Notes: generated from the letters alone by a model not told the origin. A DNA stretch of 64,000 nt from Epiperipatus broadwayi (GCA_028023455.1 JAQFVV010013286.1:105965-169964), one strand, 5' to 3'. Shown: positions 47,406-60,546, counted from the first letter of the stretch. Made by a program: numbers and translations.

Positions 47406-49809
47406 CTATCTTATTTTCAGTAATTATAATTATCTTTGCACTCTTATGGTTCATTTTTATAATTTTAGTTTTTTTTTTTTTGTATATTTACTTTCATCCC
47501 ATTTGCGGAAGATCTGATTCATTATCTGTAAACTCGGATTTGTCAGTAATAAGTATTATTTATTGAATCTTTCTTCCATGTGTTATTATTTGCAGAGAAT
47601 TTATAAATGTTAATCACTTTATATATAATTGAAGGTATTTGGCATTTTGCATAGTTTATTTCTTTATCAAATGGACTTGCTTTTTTTTTACTTATTAACA
47701 TTCTTATTAAAGTTAAATATGCTAATTAGAGAAAAGCCTGTATCTTCAATTCCCCATCCTTTAACTTCATGCTTAGCAATTTTGGTCTCCTACATTTTCA
47801 TTTTTTTTTGTATTGCTTGTTCATTTATTTATTTTTTCAAGAATTAAAATAGCTTCTAAAAAAAGTGATAAAAAAGTAGGGAAATGGGAATATTTACAAA
47901 TACCGGACCGGTCTCATAGGTGAGACATTCATGCACTTGACAAATGATACATTAAATTAAATATATAATACATTATTTTTATTAAATATATATTTTTTCC
48001 TATTACATTCATTGCTTTGTTCAGAAGACTATTTCAATAATTTTAGAATGCATTTTCAAGGCTCACCTCAAAGGCCACAATTGATCAGCCAGGCCCAGTT
48101 GAAATAAGAGAACGTTATATATCGTAATCCATTGAATACCTTACTTGTACGTAGCATGTGTTTGTAGAGACATGTCACTTTATAATAAACTTTAAAACAA
48201 ATGTTATAAAAAACTGTATTAAGAAACAGCATTTAATATCTTCTAATTTTAAAGAGAAATAGATTAATGACTTATGAATCTCTTTCAATAGTTATAAGAG
48301 TACTGTATATATATATATAAAATACCAAAACAGAATTTAAACATATTTGTTTTGTTCTTTTATATTATTATTAATGACAGAATATCAAGTTATATATATA
48401 TAGTGTGGATGTTTTAAGTGAAAAAAATTTCTGATAATATTTTTATACAAGTAAAGGGATTATTTATAGAGGTGAAGTTTACTTTAATCTTTTAATTTAG
48501 CAATTACAAGTATTTAACTGATCATTTGTTGACTGGAACTGAAATTTTTGTATCACTATTAGAGTTTATTGGTTTGATTTATACATATGCTACAATTTAA
48601 ATATAATTTGTATAGCAAATATTAATAACAAAAGCTTTAAATTTCAAACATAGGGTTGAAGGGTTTGTAAAAAAAATCCTAAATGAATTTCACCCACTAT
48701 TTTCAACTAGGCAATCTAAAAAATTTTGATTGTAATGTTTTCAATTATAAAATTGAAATGAAAGGTTGCACTTTAATTTAATGTAGAAAGAAATGCTATA
48801 TCTTATCCCTGAACACAGAGAAATGAATGACTAAAAGATGGAGATAAATATGCACATATAATAATATAGATACATTGAACTCAATTAAGCTTAAGATTTA
48901 CATCTAACATTAGAAGTAATAGGGGGAAAAAACTATTAGAAGTAATATAATGACTTCTAATATAATAGAAATTTTTAATATATGTATTGAAAATGATTAT
49001 TGTGAATAAACTTTATCAAAAAATACAGCATTTATAAAGTAAACTGATAAGTTTAAAATCGTAATTGAATTTTATTGTTTCATTAGATTACTGGAATATT
49101 ATCATACAACTGAAAGAATTACTTCTAATTTGTCTTTGTTTTAAATTCTGAGTAGTTTATTGTCTCATCACATGGTACACCATTTGTAGCCTATGATGGA
49201 TTTTCATATTTTTAATGTTATACATTGAAGCAGGTTATAAAATATTTTCTTAAAGTAATTAGGAGCATCTTGGTTACATTATGGTATTAGAATTATTTGA
49301 TTATTTCAATATTTTTAGGTGTTTAATGCCAATTATTAGCTGTGTATGTTGATATTAAACTACATATATACAAATTTAAACAAACTTAAATAGCCAATTT
49401 TGGGGTAAATAGTTTACCTTAATCTCTTTACAGTATTAAAGAATAATCAATGAGAAATACATTATTCACCCTATTACTTAAATGTTGGATGGTGAAAAGT
49501 TTTTTTTTTCTCGTTTTAATTGGATGATTAATAAGGAATGGTTAAATTGAAAAAATATTAAGTTACCCAGAAATCCTTAGCTATCTGATAAACTTTATAA
49601 GATTCACCAAGATCTTAAGATATATGTGTTTGTGTGTTTAAATATACATGGCTAAATCATATTCTTTAATATGGCAAATGATATATTCTTGAATTAAAAA
49701 AAAAAACAAACAAATATAATATTAAATTATGAATTGTAATAACTTTCTAAAATTCCAATTCCAAATGCAATAAAGTTTATTAGATGTTGTCAACAACCTT
49801 TTTATCATC
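47406..49809. other. AT-rich DNA, nothing recognised
   Basis: No exon, RNA gene or structured repeat found. The hydrophobic 72-codon frame at 47629-47847 reflects T-richness. Confidence 0.5.
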
Positions 49810-49822
49810 ATATGAATAAGTT
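49810..49822 (+). repeat. 13-bp target-site duplication, left
   Basis: The sequence atatgaataagtt matches atatgagtaagtt at 50072-50084 with one difference. Confidence 0.7.
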
Positions 49823-50071
49823 AAACTACTAAACATCACATGATCACTATCTCATACTAGCACATAATTGTTATTAAACAAGGCAAAACTCTCCATACAG
49901 TAGTGCCACCCTGTGCCAACTAGGTGCAGTGCGCTCAGATCCAAGGCTCCTCACTGATGAAGGCCACAAGCCAGAAACTAGTCTGGGGATATTGGATGAG
50001 TAGGCACTTGATAGGGATTTTATGCACAAGCCTTCTGGCATCCATTGATTACTCTGGTTTTGCCTTGTTTA
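49823..50071. mobile_element. Family A hammerhead element, compact inverted copy
   Basis: 249 bp. It starts with the terminal block in inverted orientation (ctaaacatcacatgatcac), runs through ggcaaaactctccatacag to gtgccaac, then switches strand into a plus-oriented arm with a complete hammerhead, and ends at gttttgccttgttta. So it is an inverted dimer with a large internal deletion. Confidence 0.85.
49940..49996 (+). ncRNA. Hammerhead ribozyme, type I, family A
   Basis: Identical to 10952-11008 except that the pair next to the core in stem II is A-A instead of T-A. Core CTGATGA at 49954-49960, GAAAC at 49974-49978, with complete two-part stem I. Confidence 0.8.
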
Positions 50072-50084
50072 ATATGAGTAAGTT
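50072..50084 (+). repeat. 13-bp target-site duplication, right
   Basis: Matches 49810-49822 with one difference. Confidence 0.7.
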
Positions 50085-53000
50085 CTTGTTTAGCCTTGCC
50101 ATATTGCCATTTCTCAGATATTGTACTATTCATACATATTAGAATAACAATTGTGTTTTCATTTTAAAGATGTAGAATTGAATTCTAGGCTCTATCATCT
50201 ATTTCAGCATGATTTTATCATGATCTAAATGGAATATGTATACATCACTATAGCTCTCACATTTAAATAAGCATAGAATATCAGCAATCTGTTGTTGAAA
50301 TCTGGTTTGAAGGGTTATAAAAATGATTGTTTACTAATTTACCTTTAAATAGTTTATATTTTCCTATTGTAACAAAATTTATTTTTTAAAAAAAAATTCT
50401 AGGCAGATTTAATTTCAATATGTTTCAGTCATTGTTTCATATACAATCTATTTAAGAGAACTCCATTTACTATTTAATTGTAATGTTACCATGGCAACAA
50501 ATTGCTAACTTTCTATTGGTTTATTTAAACATGACAGCTTTGATGATTTAATTTGAATATAATAATCAGTAAGCTATTATAGTTTAATATCACTAATATG
50601 CAAAAATAACAAAGATAAATTAAAGCACATTTACAGTATAATACAAAAGAGATTCTGTACTTTTGGCTTATTACATCTATTGAATAGTAAATGATAACTT
50701 TCAAATATCAATTTTATTGTGGAATTAATTTTTATATAAATTAATATTTGATTTTTATTGAAATGTACAGTTAGAGGAACATATGTGGCTCAAACATAAG
50801 AAATCAGAATATCTTGAAAGTGGATTTGTTTTTTTAGTTTTTCACTTTGAATTTTTTTAGTAGAATATGAAAAAGGAGTTGCAAAGTTTTAAAAAAGTAA
50901 ATAAACAGTTCCTGTCAATTTGGCCTAAAGTGAGAGGTTTTTTTTTTTTTTAGAAAAATTTCTTCACTGATCTGAAAATAAATCACAGGCTATGAAATTT
51001 TTTTTTTCATTTCTTAAAGAAAAAGTATGGGTACACTTTTTCAGGGCTAGGGCTAAGTGTAATTTTCTCCAAGCTCTTCCTTCACTACTTATACATTACA
51101 TGCATGGTTTTAAGATATTTTTCAACATTTCCTCATGCTTGCATCAATATAATACAGATTTTGCATTCATTATTGTGAAAAAAAAAAAAATCAGTTTTTC
51201 TCATTCTGTATTAAAATTATCTCTTTTTTTCTTTGCATTTGTTTCAGACAGTTTACCCCTTTTTTTAATATAATAAAATAATAACATTTCACGATAAATT
51301 CATTAAATCTATGCAACTGTTACTATAAAAAATCTCAGTTATCAGCTTCATAACTGAAAGTATTTAATGCTTCAGGTTATGTTTTTATGTTGCACAGTGA
51401 ATGTATTTGAGCTGATAAATTTGTAATTGATATATGCATCTTCATGGATTTCAAACAAGTGTACATATGTTATCTGATCCATTCATTGTCACGTACCTGA
51501 CTATATATAGCTGGCTCGATTATGAAAATCCATTTCTCACCTGTGGTAGCTCTTCATGTGTACATTTTTTTATTTTTTATGTATAACCATATAATCTGGC
51601 ATAATGCAAGTTTTTAAAATTCAGTTGGCACTGGCCGGCGATCAACATTTTTCCTATCGCTGCTTTAAGGAATAAAAATTCTTATCTTTGGTAATTAGAG
51701 GGTTAATGATTATTGTAGCAGAATAAATAAATTCCCATTCTCGTTAAATCTTAAGGCTTTTTAAATGTATATACTCTTACACACATATAGAAATAGAAAC
51801 TGCATATGTACATTTTTTTAAATATTAATGAAAATAATTTATGTAATTAATATTAAAAATGTGATTCAACATAAAAATAACTTATTTAAGTTAGTACGTA
51901 GGACCACATTTTAGGCAAACAAACTAATCTGTAATTTTTATCATAGTTCTGGCTAACCTAGCAAATGACAGCGGATAGATAATGATAGCTCTTAATGCTT
52001 AGGTAATAGGTCTGATTAGTGTAATTATTTTCTGATAAAACTTTTTTTTTTAAAAAAAGAAAATCTTGAATGTACTTAATTATCCATTAAGAAAATACTG
52101 TTACCAAAGCAACTAGGACAAATATATACTTACATTAGATAAATTTTGCGGTGACTTGCATATATTTTAATTTTTTTTGTCTTTAGGTAAACAACTCATT
52201 GCAGCATAAAAGCCTTTCCATCAGTCTCTCGTAAAGAAATAGTAATAATAATCAATTCTTTCGCTTACCTAGTAAATGATAAAACAAGAGCAGCTCTCTA
52301 CTCAAGTGCCACCTATAGGAAGCTTGAGTAATCAGATCGTTTTCTGGTTGGTTTTTATAGTAAAAAAGGCATTACGCTTCATGCTTGTTAGCTGCTGATT
52401 AGAGAGAGTTTGAGGAGTGTTTTGTATTTATCTTCTAAAGTTAACTAAATACTTATTTACCTTCTAAAAAGAATGGGGAAGTATAGAGGTTGTTTATTAT
52501 ATCTATAAAGATATTACACATGGGAAAGAGAAAGGTGAATAACTCCATGTGTGTAAATTTAAAAAAATCAGATATATTAATCTTTAACTGAGGTTTAAAG
52601 TTTATATCTGTGCTAGAGATAATCTCTAGTTTCGAAAATGATTAGTAATAATCATTATTGTATTTATCTGAAATGGATGGCGTCAAAGTTGTGAGTGGAG
52701 GGAGTTTGACAGTAGTAAATGAAAATGTAACAACCTTTTAATAGCAGATAGTTAGTTGAGTTGCTTATGGGCTGCTTACATATTCTAAGCTTGATTAAAA
52801 CCTAAAAATAGTGACTTAAAAAAATCTTATTTGATCTGAACCTAATTTGAACCCAGATCATAAGAGGGGGAGTGCAATACAGTACTCTACTATTACAATA
52901 TAATGCCCTTTCTGTGATTAAATATTAATAATTATTGCTCTAAAAATATTAATAATTATACAGTGTATAGAAGAAAAAAAAGAGAACAAAATACCGACAA

Positions 53001-53508
53001 AACTGAATTGAATTTTTTATAGAGTATACTTTTATTTAATTAATAGCAGTGCGATCCTTTTTGAAATAAAAGAAAAGACAAAAATATTTTTGATTAAAAA
53101 ATCAATAGAAACATTAGCATGCATTTGTAATATGCATGCATACACATATAATAATCTGACTATTAAAGAAAAGTCATCGTTAATAGTAAAATTGATCTAT
53201 ATTTTCTCATTACTAGTAGTAAATAACTCTTTAATCACTATTCAAATTGGAGTTCTTATATATTCTGACAGGTTATAATCCAGTTTTGATTAATTATTTG
53301 GTTATTAGATTTTTAACTGTGGACAATATCTTCAAATATTTTTTAATTTATTTTTAAAATTTTGTTAAAAATAAAAATATAACTCTCTGTTGCCTAACTT
53401 ACAACGAGCAACTATTGCTCAAATTAATGTGTGATTGTATGTTGTCTATTCAGTGGGAATTTGACAGTAGATATGATTTATTTTAATTAAATACTGACTT
53501 TTGGATTT
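50085..53508. other. AT-rich DNA with one probable SINE relic
   Basis: At 52840-52915 the minus strand reads like a tRNA-derived head: tagtagagtactg (A box) and gggttcaaattagg (B box). Nothing else was recognised. Confidence 0.45.
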
Positions 53509-53610
53509 TTTTCTCATGTGTCATAGCATCAGCTGGGAAGCGAATCCGCTAACGCGGGACAACTGCTTGTAAGACAACTGTGCTGACCTCTCGACCACCA
53601 ACACTTAACA
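53509..53610 (-). mobile_element. tRNA-derived SINE
   Basis: Same family as 23444-23544, minus orientation; more diverged (the acceptor-like ends are imperfect). A clear target duplication was not found. Confidence 0.8.
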
Positions 53611-54282
53611 TTTTTTGATATTATTGATTAATGAAAATTTAAAAGAATTAAGAATTGACTGCGATAGTGCTACTGCTTCTACTAGACTTTTGTTAAAGAT
53701 ATGTGTGAAAAATGTATTTCATGAGAAAGCTATTATTGGTTAAGGTAAACAAGCATGTACACAAATTGAATGTTATGTAGTACTGAACTTTATTAAATAT
53801 ATTTTTCTTGGTTAAAAAAAAGCAATATATATATAATTGTACAGAAGGAAATTAATCTCTGATCATGCACTGTTTCATAACTATTAATTTTTGTGCACTC
53901 ACCTGTCAGAGTTTTAAAACCTGAAGTAAATCACTTAAGCTTAGAATGTATTCGTTACTTTCCTTCTGCACAATTACAGATTTTCAGCGCTTAATAATAG
54001 TAGATGGTAAGTTGAACAGGGGTGTCAAGTGATGTTTGAGCACCAACAAACTCACTCAATTGACCCAATAGATTTTTTTCTCAACTAGGAATCCAATCCA
54101 ATGGTGATTATAGTTATTATCAGGTATCTTGACTAAGATAAAGTTCGTTTTTTTAACAATTTTATTTTTAAAAATCATATGTTTGCAATAATATATTTGT
54201 AAGGATAAAAATAAACATTATTAGGAATAAATCAGAATGGTTTGCCACCTAGAAGATCATGTGATGTTTAAGCATTAAAAGA

Positions 54283-55647
54283 TACTAAAATCGAAGATTA
54301 CACATTGACAAAAACTGCCACCAGGGCTATCAATAGAAAATGTCAATCTATTAGAGATTTAAATCATAATAAATTATCTTTAATAATTATCTTTAATTAT
54401 CTTTAGCTTTTGGATTTTTAACTTTCACTGCAGCAAACTATGCAAGGTATTATGATTATTTGATGGGAAAATTCATTTATATGATATGGGTTAAAACTAA
54501 CTTGATTTTTCTTACCAAATATCTGAAAGCAATATTGATCAGCTTTATTTTTGTATTTCATGTGAGCATGACTACAAGCATCCATTATTGGTAATCAAAT
54601 AAAACTGTTTTATTTAATTCCCAATATATACCTTAATGGATAAGTTTTTAGTTGAAGATGTGTTGGAAAATATTAGTTTTTTTTTTAAAATTTTTTTTCT
54701 ATAAAACTGTTTTATTTGATTGTCAATGTGGACATTAATTTAATGAAAAATTTTTGAGTCAAGCTCACATGGCATTGTAAAAAAATAGAGCAGACGGTAA
54801 TTTTTTTCAGATATTTATAATCAAAATAGTTTTAAATCATATTCCATATCATGAGCAATTATTCTTTACCTGTGAAAATATTCATATTAACATACACATA
54901 TGTAAGTGAGAATTAAAAAAAAAAGATTTTTGCCTTTATGAAAGGTTTAAATTAGACTGACATACAATTTGATTAATTATTAAAAGCATAATCTTCAAAT
55001 TGTAGCATGATTTTAACCTAATTTTGCAAATTGGGAAATATCCTTGATAGAAAGAAAATGTAAACATACAAAGTTGATAAATTCATTATGCTTTTTTTGT
55101 CTATCTCTTTAAAAAAAACTAGTGTGAAATATTGTAAAAAAATTGGAAAAATTTCACATTGAACTGAATACTGCTTAGAAGACTAATTTATAACTAGAAG
55201 TTTATAGGCTCAGCAAAGTCATGGTTTTGCTGTGGATAGTCTTGATTTTCTGGATAAATATAATGACCTTTCTTAACCAATTTGATGAAAAACTTTTTAT
55301 GTTGCAATTGAATATATTTCAAAAATCAGTTTTATAGCATACACAGATGGAAAAGGAATATTAACTAAAATATGAGCAGTGAAGATTTTCCATATTTTAT
55401 TAAAATAATGTAATGAGAAAAGAAAATTAAATGACACTAATAAAATTGGTGAACATTACATTTTTATTATATATAATTTATTTAAAATAATTTTTTAAAA
55501 TTAGATATCTTTTGGCCATCTCTATGCTTATATGATAAATTAAATATTTTCATGGATTTATTATGATTTAAATCTCTAATAGGTTGACATTTTCTATTGA
55601 TAGCCCTGGTGGCAGTTTTTATCAATGTGCAATCTTCGATTTTAGTA
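54283..55647. mobile_element. 1.37-kb element with terminal inverted repeats of about 92 bp
   Basis: The left end (54283-54374) and right end (55558-55647) are close inverted copies, sharing tactaaaatcgaagatta, actgccaccagggctatc and tattagagatttaaatcat with their complements. Inside, a block (ataaaactgttttattt) near 54600 is repeated near 54700. No open frame of note. It is probably a non-autonomous DNA transposon. The left flank carries gatcatgtgatgttta, the terminal motif of family A. Confidence 0.7.
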
Positions 55648-56137
55648 TAAAATCTTTATTCTATACTAAAACTCAATAAATTGAACTTCTTAAAAATTTA
55701 AGTTATAAATGAAAAACATTTAAAAAAAATCATATTTGAAGTTAGCAAAAATGGGTATTTAATGGGAGCAAAAGGCTTTTTCATCATTGGATAGTGGGGA
55801 AAAAGAAATTGAACATACTCAAGAAAAAGTGAAATCTTTGTTGACTAAAATTTGTTTTTCCAATAAGAGCAACTAAATCTGAAGCATTGATAAATTTATA
55901 AAATGCAAAAATCTTACAAGATCTTGTCATGGTACTAGTAAGCTGTCAGTGATCAGTTTCATTAGGTGTGTTTATCGCACTGGTCATGATTTTCTTTGTT
56001 AACTCTATGATAACAATAATCAGTGTCTTATGGGGATATTGTGATATAGCTTTAAATCTTCTTTTTTGGCTTTCTTTGTAGTTGTTTATGTCCATTTTGC
56101 ATTAAAATTAGAATTAATATAAATATTGATTTATTAA

Positions 56138-58700
56138 TTGCAAAAAAAATCTGAAGATGTCACTAGTGCACAGAGTAGTACAAACTGGTGTGGTGAAATA
56201 GAAAAAGTGGCAAATAGGATTTTAGGTAAGAATATTCAGAAGAATAAAAGTAATAGGAAAGTGAGAGTTAATAAAAGTGTGAATGAGAAGAAAAAAGTAT
56301 GCAGAGAATATAAGTGTGCTATTAAGAACAATGAAAGTGAAAAAGATGTTAATGCTAAATGGGAAAAGTACTTAGAAAGAAACAAATTGGTTAAAATAGA
56401 TAATTATAGAGACAGAATGAAATTGAATAGTAAATTATTGGAGGATATTAATAAAAGTGGAAAAGATAGGAATAAAAAATTTGGGAAATACATTAAAAGA
56501 AAGAATGTGGGGAGAGAGAAATAATATTACTAGATGATGAGGGAATAGAGTATAGCTCTAGAGAAGAATTACAGATAATCTTAAATATATATGTAATGGA
56601 TATAGAAAAGATGTTAGGTGTGGACAGAGTGATAGTAAAACATGAAAGCATATAATAATGGGAATATTGGATTTACAGACAATGAATTGAATGAAGCAGG
56701 TAAGAAATTAAGAAAGTGGAAAGGCAAGAGGTTTGGATGGATGGACAGTCAAGATGGTAATGAATTTAGAGCATAGGGCAAAATTAAAACTATTATCATG
56801 TTTTAATAAGATGGCACAGAAAAAAATTTTTCCCGGTAGTTGGAGTAATACAAGAGTAATGCTATTATTTAAAGGAAAGAGTAAGGATCATAGAAAGTCA
56901 AACAATTATAGACCAATAGTGGTAATGTCACTGCTATATAAAGTTTTCTCATATATGATGGCTGGAAGGGTTGCAAAATGGATGGAAGAAAAATTTTTAG
57001 CGTGAGAAATGCAAGGATGTATTTGATTAGATAGGCATATAGGAGATAATTTATTTGTAGTTACATACATAACTTATGGATATGAGTAGGAATACATGTA
57101 GACAGTTATATATGGTTTTTATAGATATAGAGAAAGTTTATGATAGAGTAAATAGAAGTAGATTATGGGTAAGTTTAGTAAATTTAGGAATGGATGGAGC
57201 TTTAGTGGATATTATTAAGAAATTATATCAAAATATTTCTTATACATATCAATCAGGGAATATAGAATCAGTTAAAGTTAAAAATGTGGTGGGACTAAAG
57301 CAAGAATGCCCTATGTCACCTATTTTGTTTTTGTTATATTTGAGAGAAATGGAGAGAGCAATAGAAAAACTAGGAAGAGAGATAGAGATACCATTAATAG
57401 GGGTCAAGGGAGAATATACATTATTGGGCCTTTTATTTGCAGATGATGTCTTTTTATATGCAGAAAGAAAGGAAGATATGGAAGTTATGCTGAGGACATG
57501 CACAAGGGTAAGTGAAGAGATGGGTATTACATTTAGTGAATGAAAAACAAAAGTATTGATGATTAATGCTGGAGAAAGAGAAGACAAATAATTTTTATTG
57601 GGGAATATAAAGTTAAGTGTGGGAATAATCAGAGAAATTGCTTGGATGAATGGGGGTAAAAAAGATAAATAAAGCAAAAAAAGAGAAAAGAAATTAACAG
57701 TATTCTCATATAATAAATATGATGTAGCTAGAATTGTATGGAAGAGAGTGGCAATAGCAGAATTAACATATGGTAATGATGTGTTATGTGTTACTAAATG
57801 GGTGTTAGATTACTTAGAAATAATACAAAGAGAAATAGGAAGATATGTGTTAGATGCAGGTGTGTAGACAGAAAAAGAGGTAGTTCAAGGAGAAATGGGA
57901 TGGTCAAGTTTTTATATGAGAGATGCAAAAAGCAAAATGAAAATGTTCAGTAGATTGCAGTTTATGGATAATAAAAGAATAGCCAAAATAATATTTAATT
58001 GGGTTATGAGTAAAGGACAGACAACAAGATGGATGAGAAAAGTAATGCAATATGCAAAAGATTTGGATAAATAATTTATATCAGTATACTGATACAAAAG
58101 ATGGGACAGTTGTATTAGGAGAATTGTTGAGTGTTATAGTGTTAAGGAATGGGATAGAAGAATAGATGCATTAATAAAGAATAGGGAATTGGAGAAGTAA
58201 TATGGAGAGTAAAAAGAGTTTAAATATATATAGAAGTAAGTAGAATATTGGGTGCAAGTTAATTTATGATAATAGCAAGAAAAGTAGTTTACTGTTTAAG
58301 GCTTGAATGGGATCTTTAGCAACAAAAAAATGTACACATAAATAGAAAAATGTGAATGATTTAGTCTGCAAGTTATGTAAGGAAGGCATGGAAAATAGTA
58401 GGCACTGTTAATCGAATATAAATGTCTACAAGTGGAAAGGGTATAAATAATGAAGTTGTGGGAGAATAAATATAAACAAAATGATTATACAGAAAGTGGG
58501 TTATTGGTTTTTATGCTGGGTTTGAAAAAAGATAAGGGAGATCTAGATAAAAAGACCATAGAGTGGGCAAAGATGAAGTTGTGGAAATGGGATGGAGCAA
58601 GATAGAAAAGAATTCGGGAAAACCTTAGGGTGGAGACTGGAAAGAGAAGATAAGATGGCTAACCAGTTTCTCTGGGTTTAGTGGTTGAGAGATTCCTGAC
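56138..58700 (+). pseudogene. Dead LINE: non-LTR reverse transcriptase with C-terminal zinc finger
   Basis: Segments in different frames follow the order of a non-LTR ORF2. 56138-56521 is a Lys-rich linker. 56733-57002 has LDGWTVK-type and NNYRPIVVMS. 57076-57540 has MVFIDIEKVYDRVNR (motif A), GLKQECPMSPILF (motif B) and LLFADDVFLYAE (motif C with FADD). About 57790-58070 has EIIQREIGRYVL and GEMGWSSFYMRDAKSKM. Near 58370 is CKLCKEGMENSRHC, a CCHC-type finger. No endonuclease domain was seen. Several stops and frameshifts kill it. The clade is uncertain; it differs from the RTE copies at 40-42.7 kb. The plus strand is strikingly purine-rich. Confidence 0.85.
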
Positions 58701-58914
58701 TCTGATAAAGAAGAAGCTATAATGCATCACATCACATTGCATCAATATTGTTGTGACCACTACATCACTCTGCTTCACAAATACCAATTCTCTTCTGATT
58801 ATTTTATTTATGTATTCCTCAAGTGCTCTTTTTAGGTAAATAGTATGATTTTAACTGTGTAGTTCCTTTATTATATTTAATGATATTTTGATAACCATCA
58901 TTTCCGTTTGGTTT

Positions 58915-59415
58915 TAGATTCCAAATGATATAAACCTATGATGAGTAAAAAAGCAACGGAAATTTTGATTCATTTTTCAATAACATATTTGTGTGAAAAG
59001 ATATTTTCATCTGTTGCATCAATTTAAACTCGGTACCAGTCTCGGCTTGAAAAAAATATAATTCTCTGTCTTGCAGTAATGCCAATGGAGTTAAAAATCA
59101 AACAAACAGGAACAAATATCCCACTAAAAACGTATAATGATTAAATAAGCTTTAATTATTTTGTAGTAATTAAACTAACTTTAATAATTTTGTTACAATT
59201 AAACAACCTTTAAAGATTTTATGATTAAATAAACAATTATAATTTTTGTTATATTAAATAGATGCATTTTATATTAATAAAATAGGAGTTCTCTTATCAT
59301 TATTTTACAAATATATTTATCTTTTTTTAAAAAATCATTTTAGTGGTCCACAGGGTTTAAAATTATGAATTTAGTAGTCTATGAAGTCCGAAAGGTTGCC
59401 AACCACTGGCTTAAG
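58915..59415 (+). pseudogene. hAT transposon 3' end: dimerisation-domain remnant and terminus
   Basis: A reading frame around 58975-59110 gives ITYLCEKIFSSVASI, a stop, then TRYQSRLEKNIILCLAVMP, which matches the C-terminal dimerisation region of hAT transposases (the CE..FS and Y.SRL pattern). The far end, ggttgccaaccactgg (59393-59408), looks like the complement of a CAGTGGTTGGCAACC hAT terminus. It is truncated and contains a stop. It belongs to a different copy and probably a different family from 35162-35665. Confidence 0.7.
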
Positions 59416-59437
59416 TTTGTTGGTATAGTTTAGAGAT

Positions 59438-59662
59438 TAAACAAGGCAAAAAAACTCTCCATACAGTAGTCCATACAGTAGTGCCACCCTGTGCCAACCA
59501 GAGTAGTCAATGGATGCCAGAAGGCTTGTGCATAAAATCCCTATCTAATGGCATCCATTGATTACTCTGGTTGGCACAGGGTGGCACTATTGTATGGAGA
59601 GTTTTGCCTTGTTTAATAACAATTATGTGCTAGTATAAGAGATGGTGATCATGTGATGTTTA
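59438..59662. mobile_element. Family A repeat, ribozyme-less palindrome
   Basis: Two arms (ggcaaaa..actctccatacag to ggatgcc, and its inverse ending in gccttgttta) meet around a 31-bp centre containing cataaaatccctatcta. The arm interior with the hammerhead is deleted. A short duplication (ccatacagtag twice) lies in the left arm. Flanks suggest atagtttagagat (59425-59437 and 59663-59675) as a 13-bp target duplication, though the right copy may overlap the element end. Confidence 0.8.
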
Positions 59663-59675
59663 ATAGTTTAGAGAT

Positions 59676-60536
59676 ATTTTTTCTTTTAATATTTGTTCAG
59701 TAACCACAGTATATACATTGCTAGCTTTTCCATTTTTGCTAATATATTATGATGTTCTATATTTTATAGAAATTGCCTGGCAAATTATAATGCAATTGTA
59801 AATGCTAAACTAGAGTGTAAGATCCTCAGATTGATTCCTGCGCTTGCATTTATGGCGGTTTGCATTTATGGCGCTCGAACACCATATGAACTTTCGCGCG
59901 CAATAAAGCCATTAAATTATCATTTTTAAGAAAAAAATATTAATTTATGTTGTTAATTAATGGTCTATTCATTATATATGTACTCATATGTGTTTAAGTA
60001 AACAAATAGTCGCTTCATTTTATGAAATGTTAGTTGGAGTTAAGATTCATGGATCGTGGACAAGCCCTCTCACTTACGATGCTCGAACTTTTTTAAATCT
60101 CCGAGCAATAACATATTTAGATTTGTTAAACCCACCCATACCATCACACTTCAATCTTTTCTAGTGCTAACAATTCATTTTTTAATTTTTTAATAAGTTT
60201 TTGTGAACTGCAGCAAATGAATTCTCATTGATATTAAAGGAACTTTTTTTTATTCAGTAAAAATAAATATTTAATTTTTTTTCGCTTTGAAGATTTTTTT
60301 TTTTTAAATGTAAAAAAAATCACAACTAGCATTATTTATTATAAGCTATAACTAGACCAATAAAAGCTAATTATCTAATATCCCAATTCCTGGTGGAATA
60401 AAAATTTATTAGACTAAATTAGACATGATTAAATGAAAATTGCATTACTTTAAGAAATTAGTATATATAATATATGTAGTTACTATACTTTCTTATTAAA
60501 ACTGTTTCAAATTTTTTTATATATGCATAGAAAGAA
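59676..60536. other. AT-rich DNA with a small CpG patch
   Basis: 59840-59910 holds two copies of ttgcatttatggcg and several CpGs (gcgctcgaac, ttcgcgcgc). The remainder is AT-rich. Confidence 0.4.
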
Positions 60537-60546
60537 GTCATATGAT

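Noticed and set aside
47629-47847. Hydrophobic 72-codon frame as a small membrane protein
   Set aside because: T-rich DNA gives Phe/Leu/Ile-rich translations by chance; no splice sites, homology or composition shift.
56138-58700. An active retrotransposon
   Set aside because: Motifs lie in different frames with several stops; no endonuclease domain and no intact ORF.
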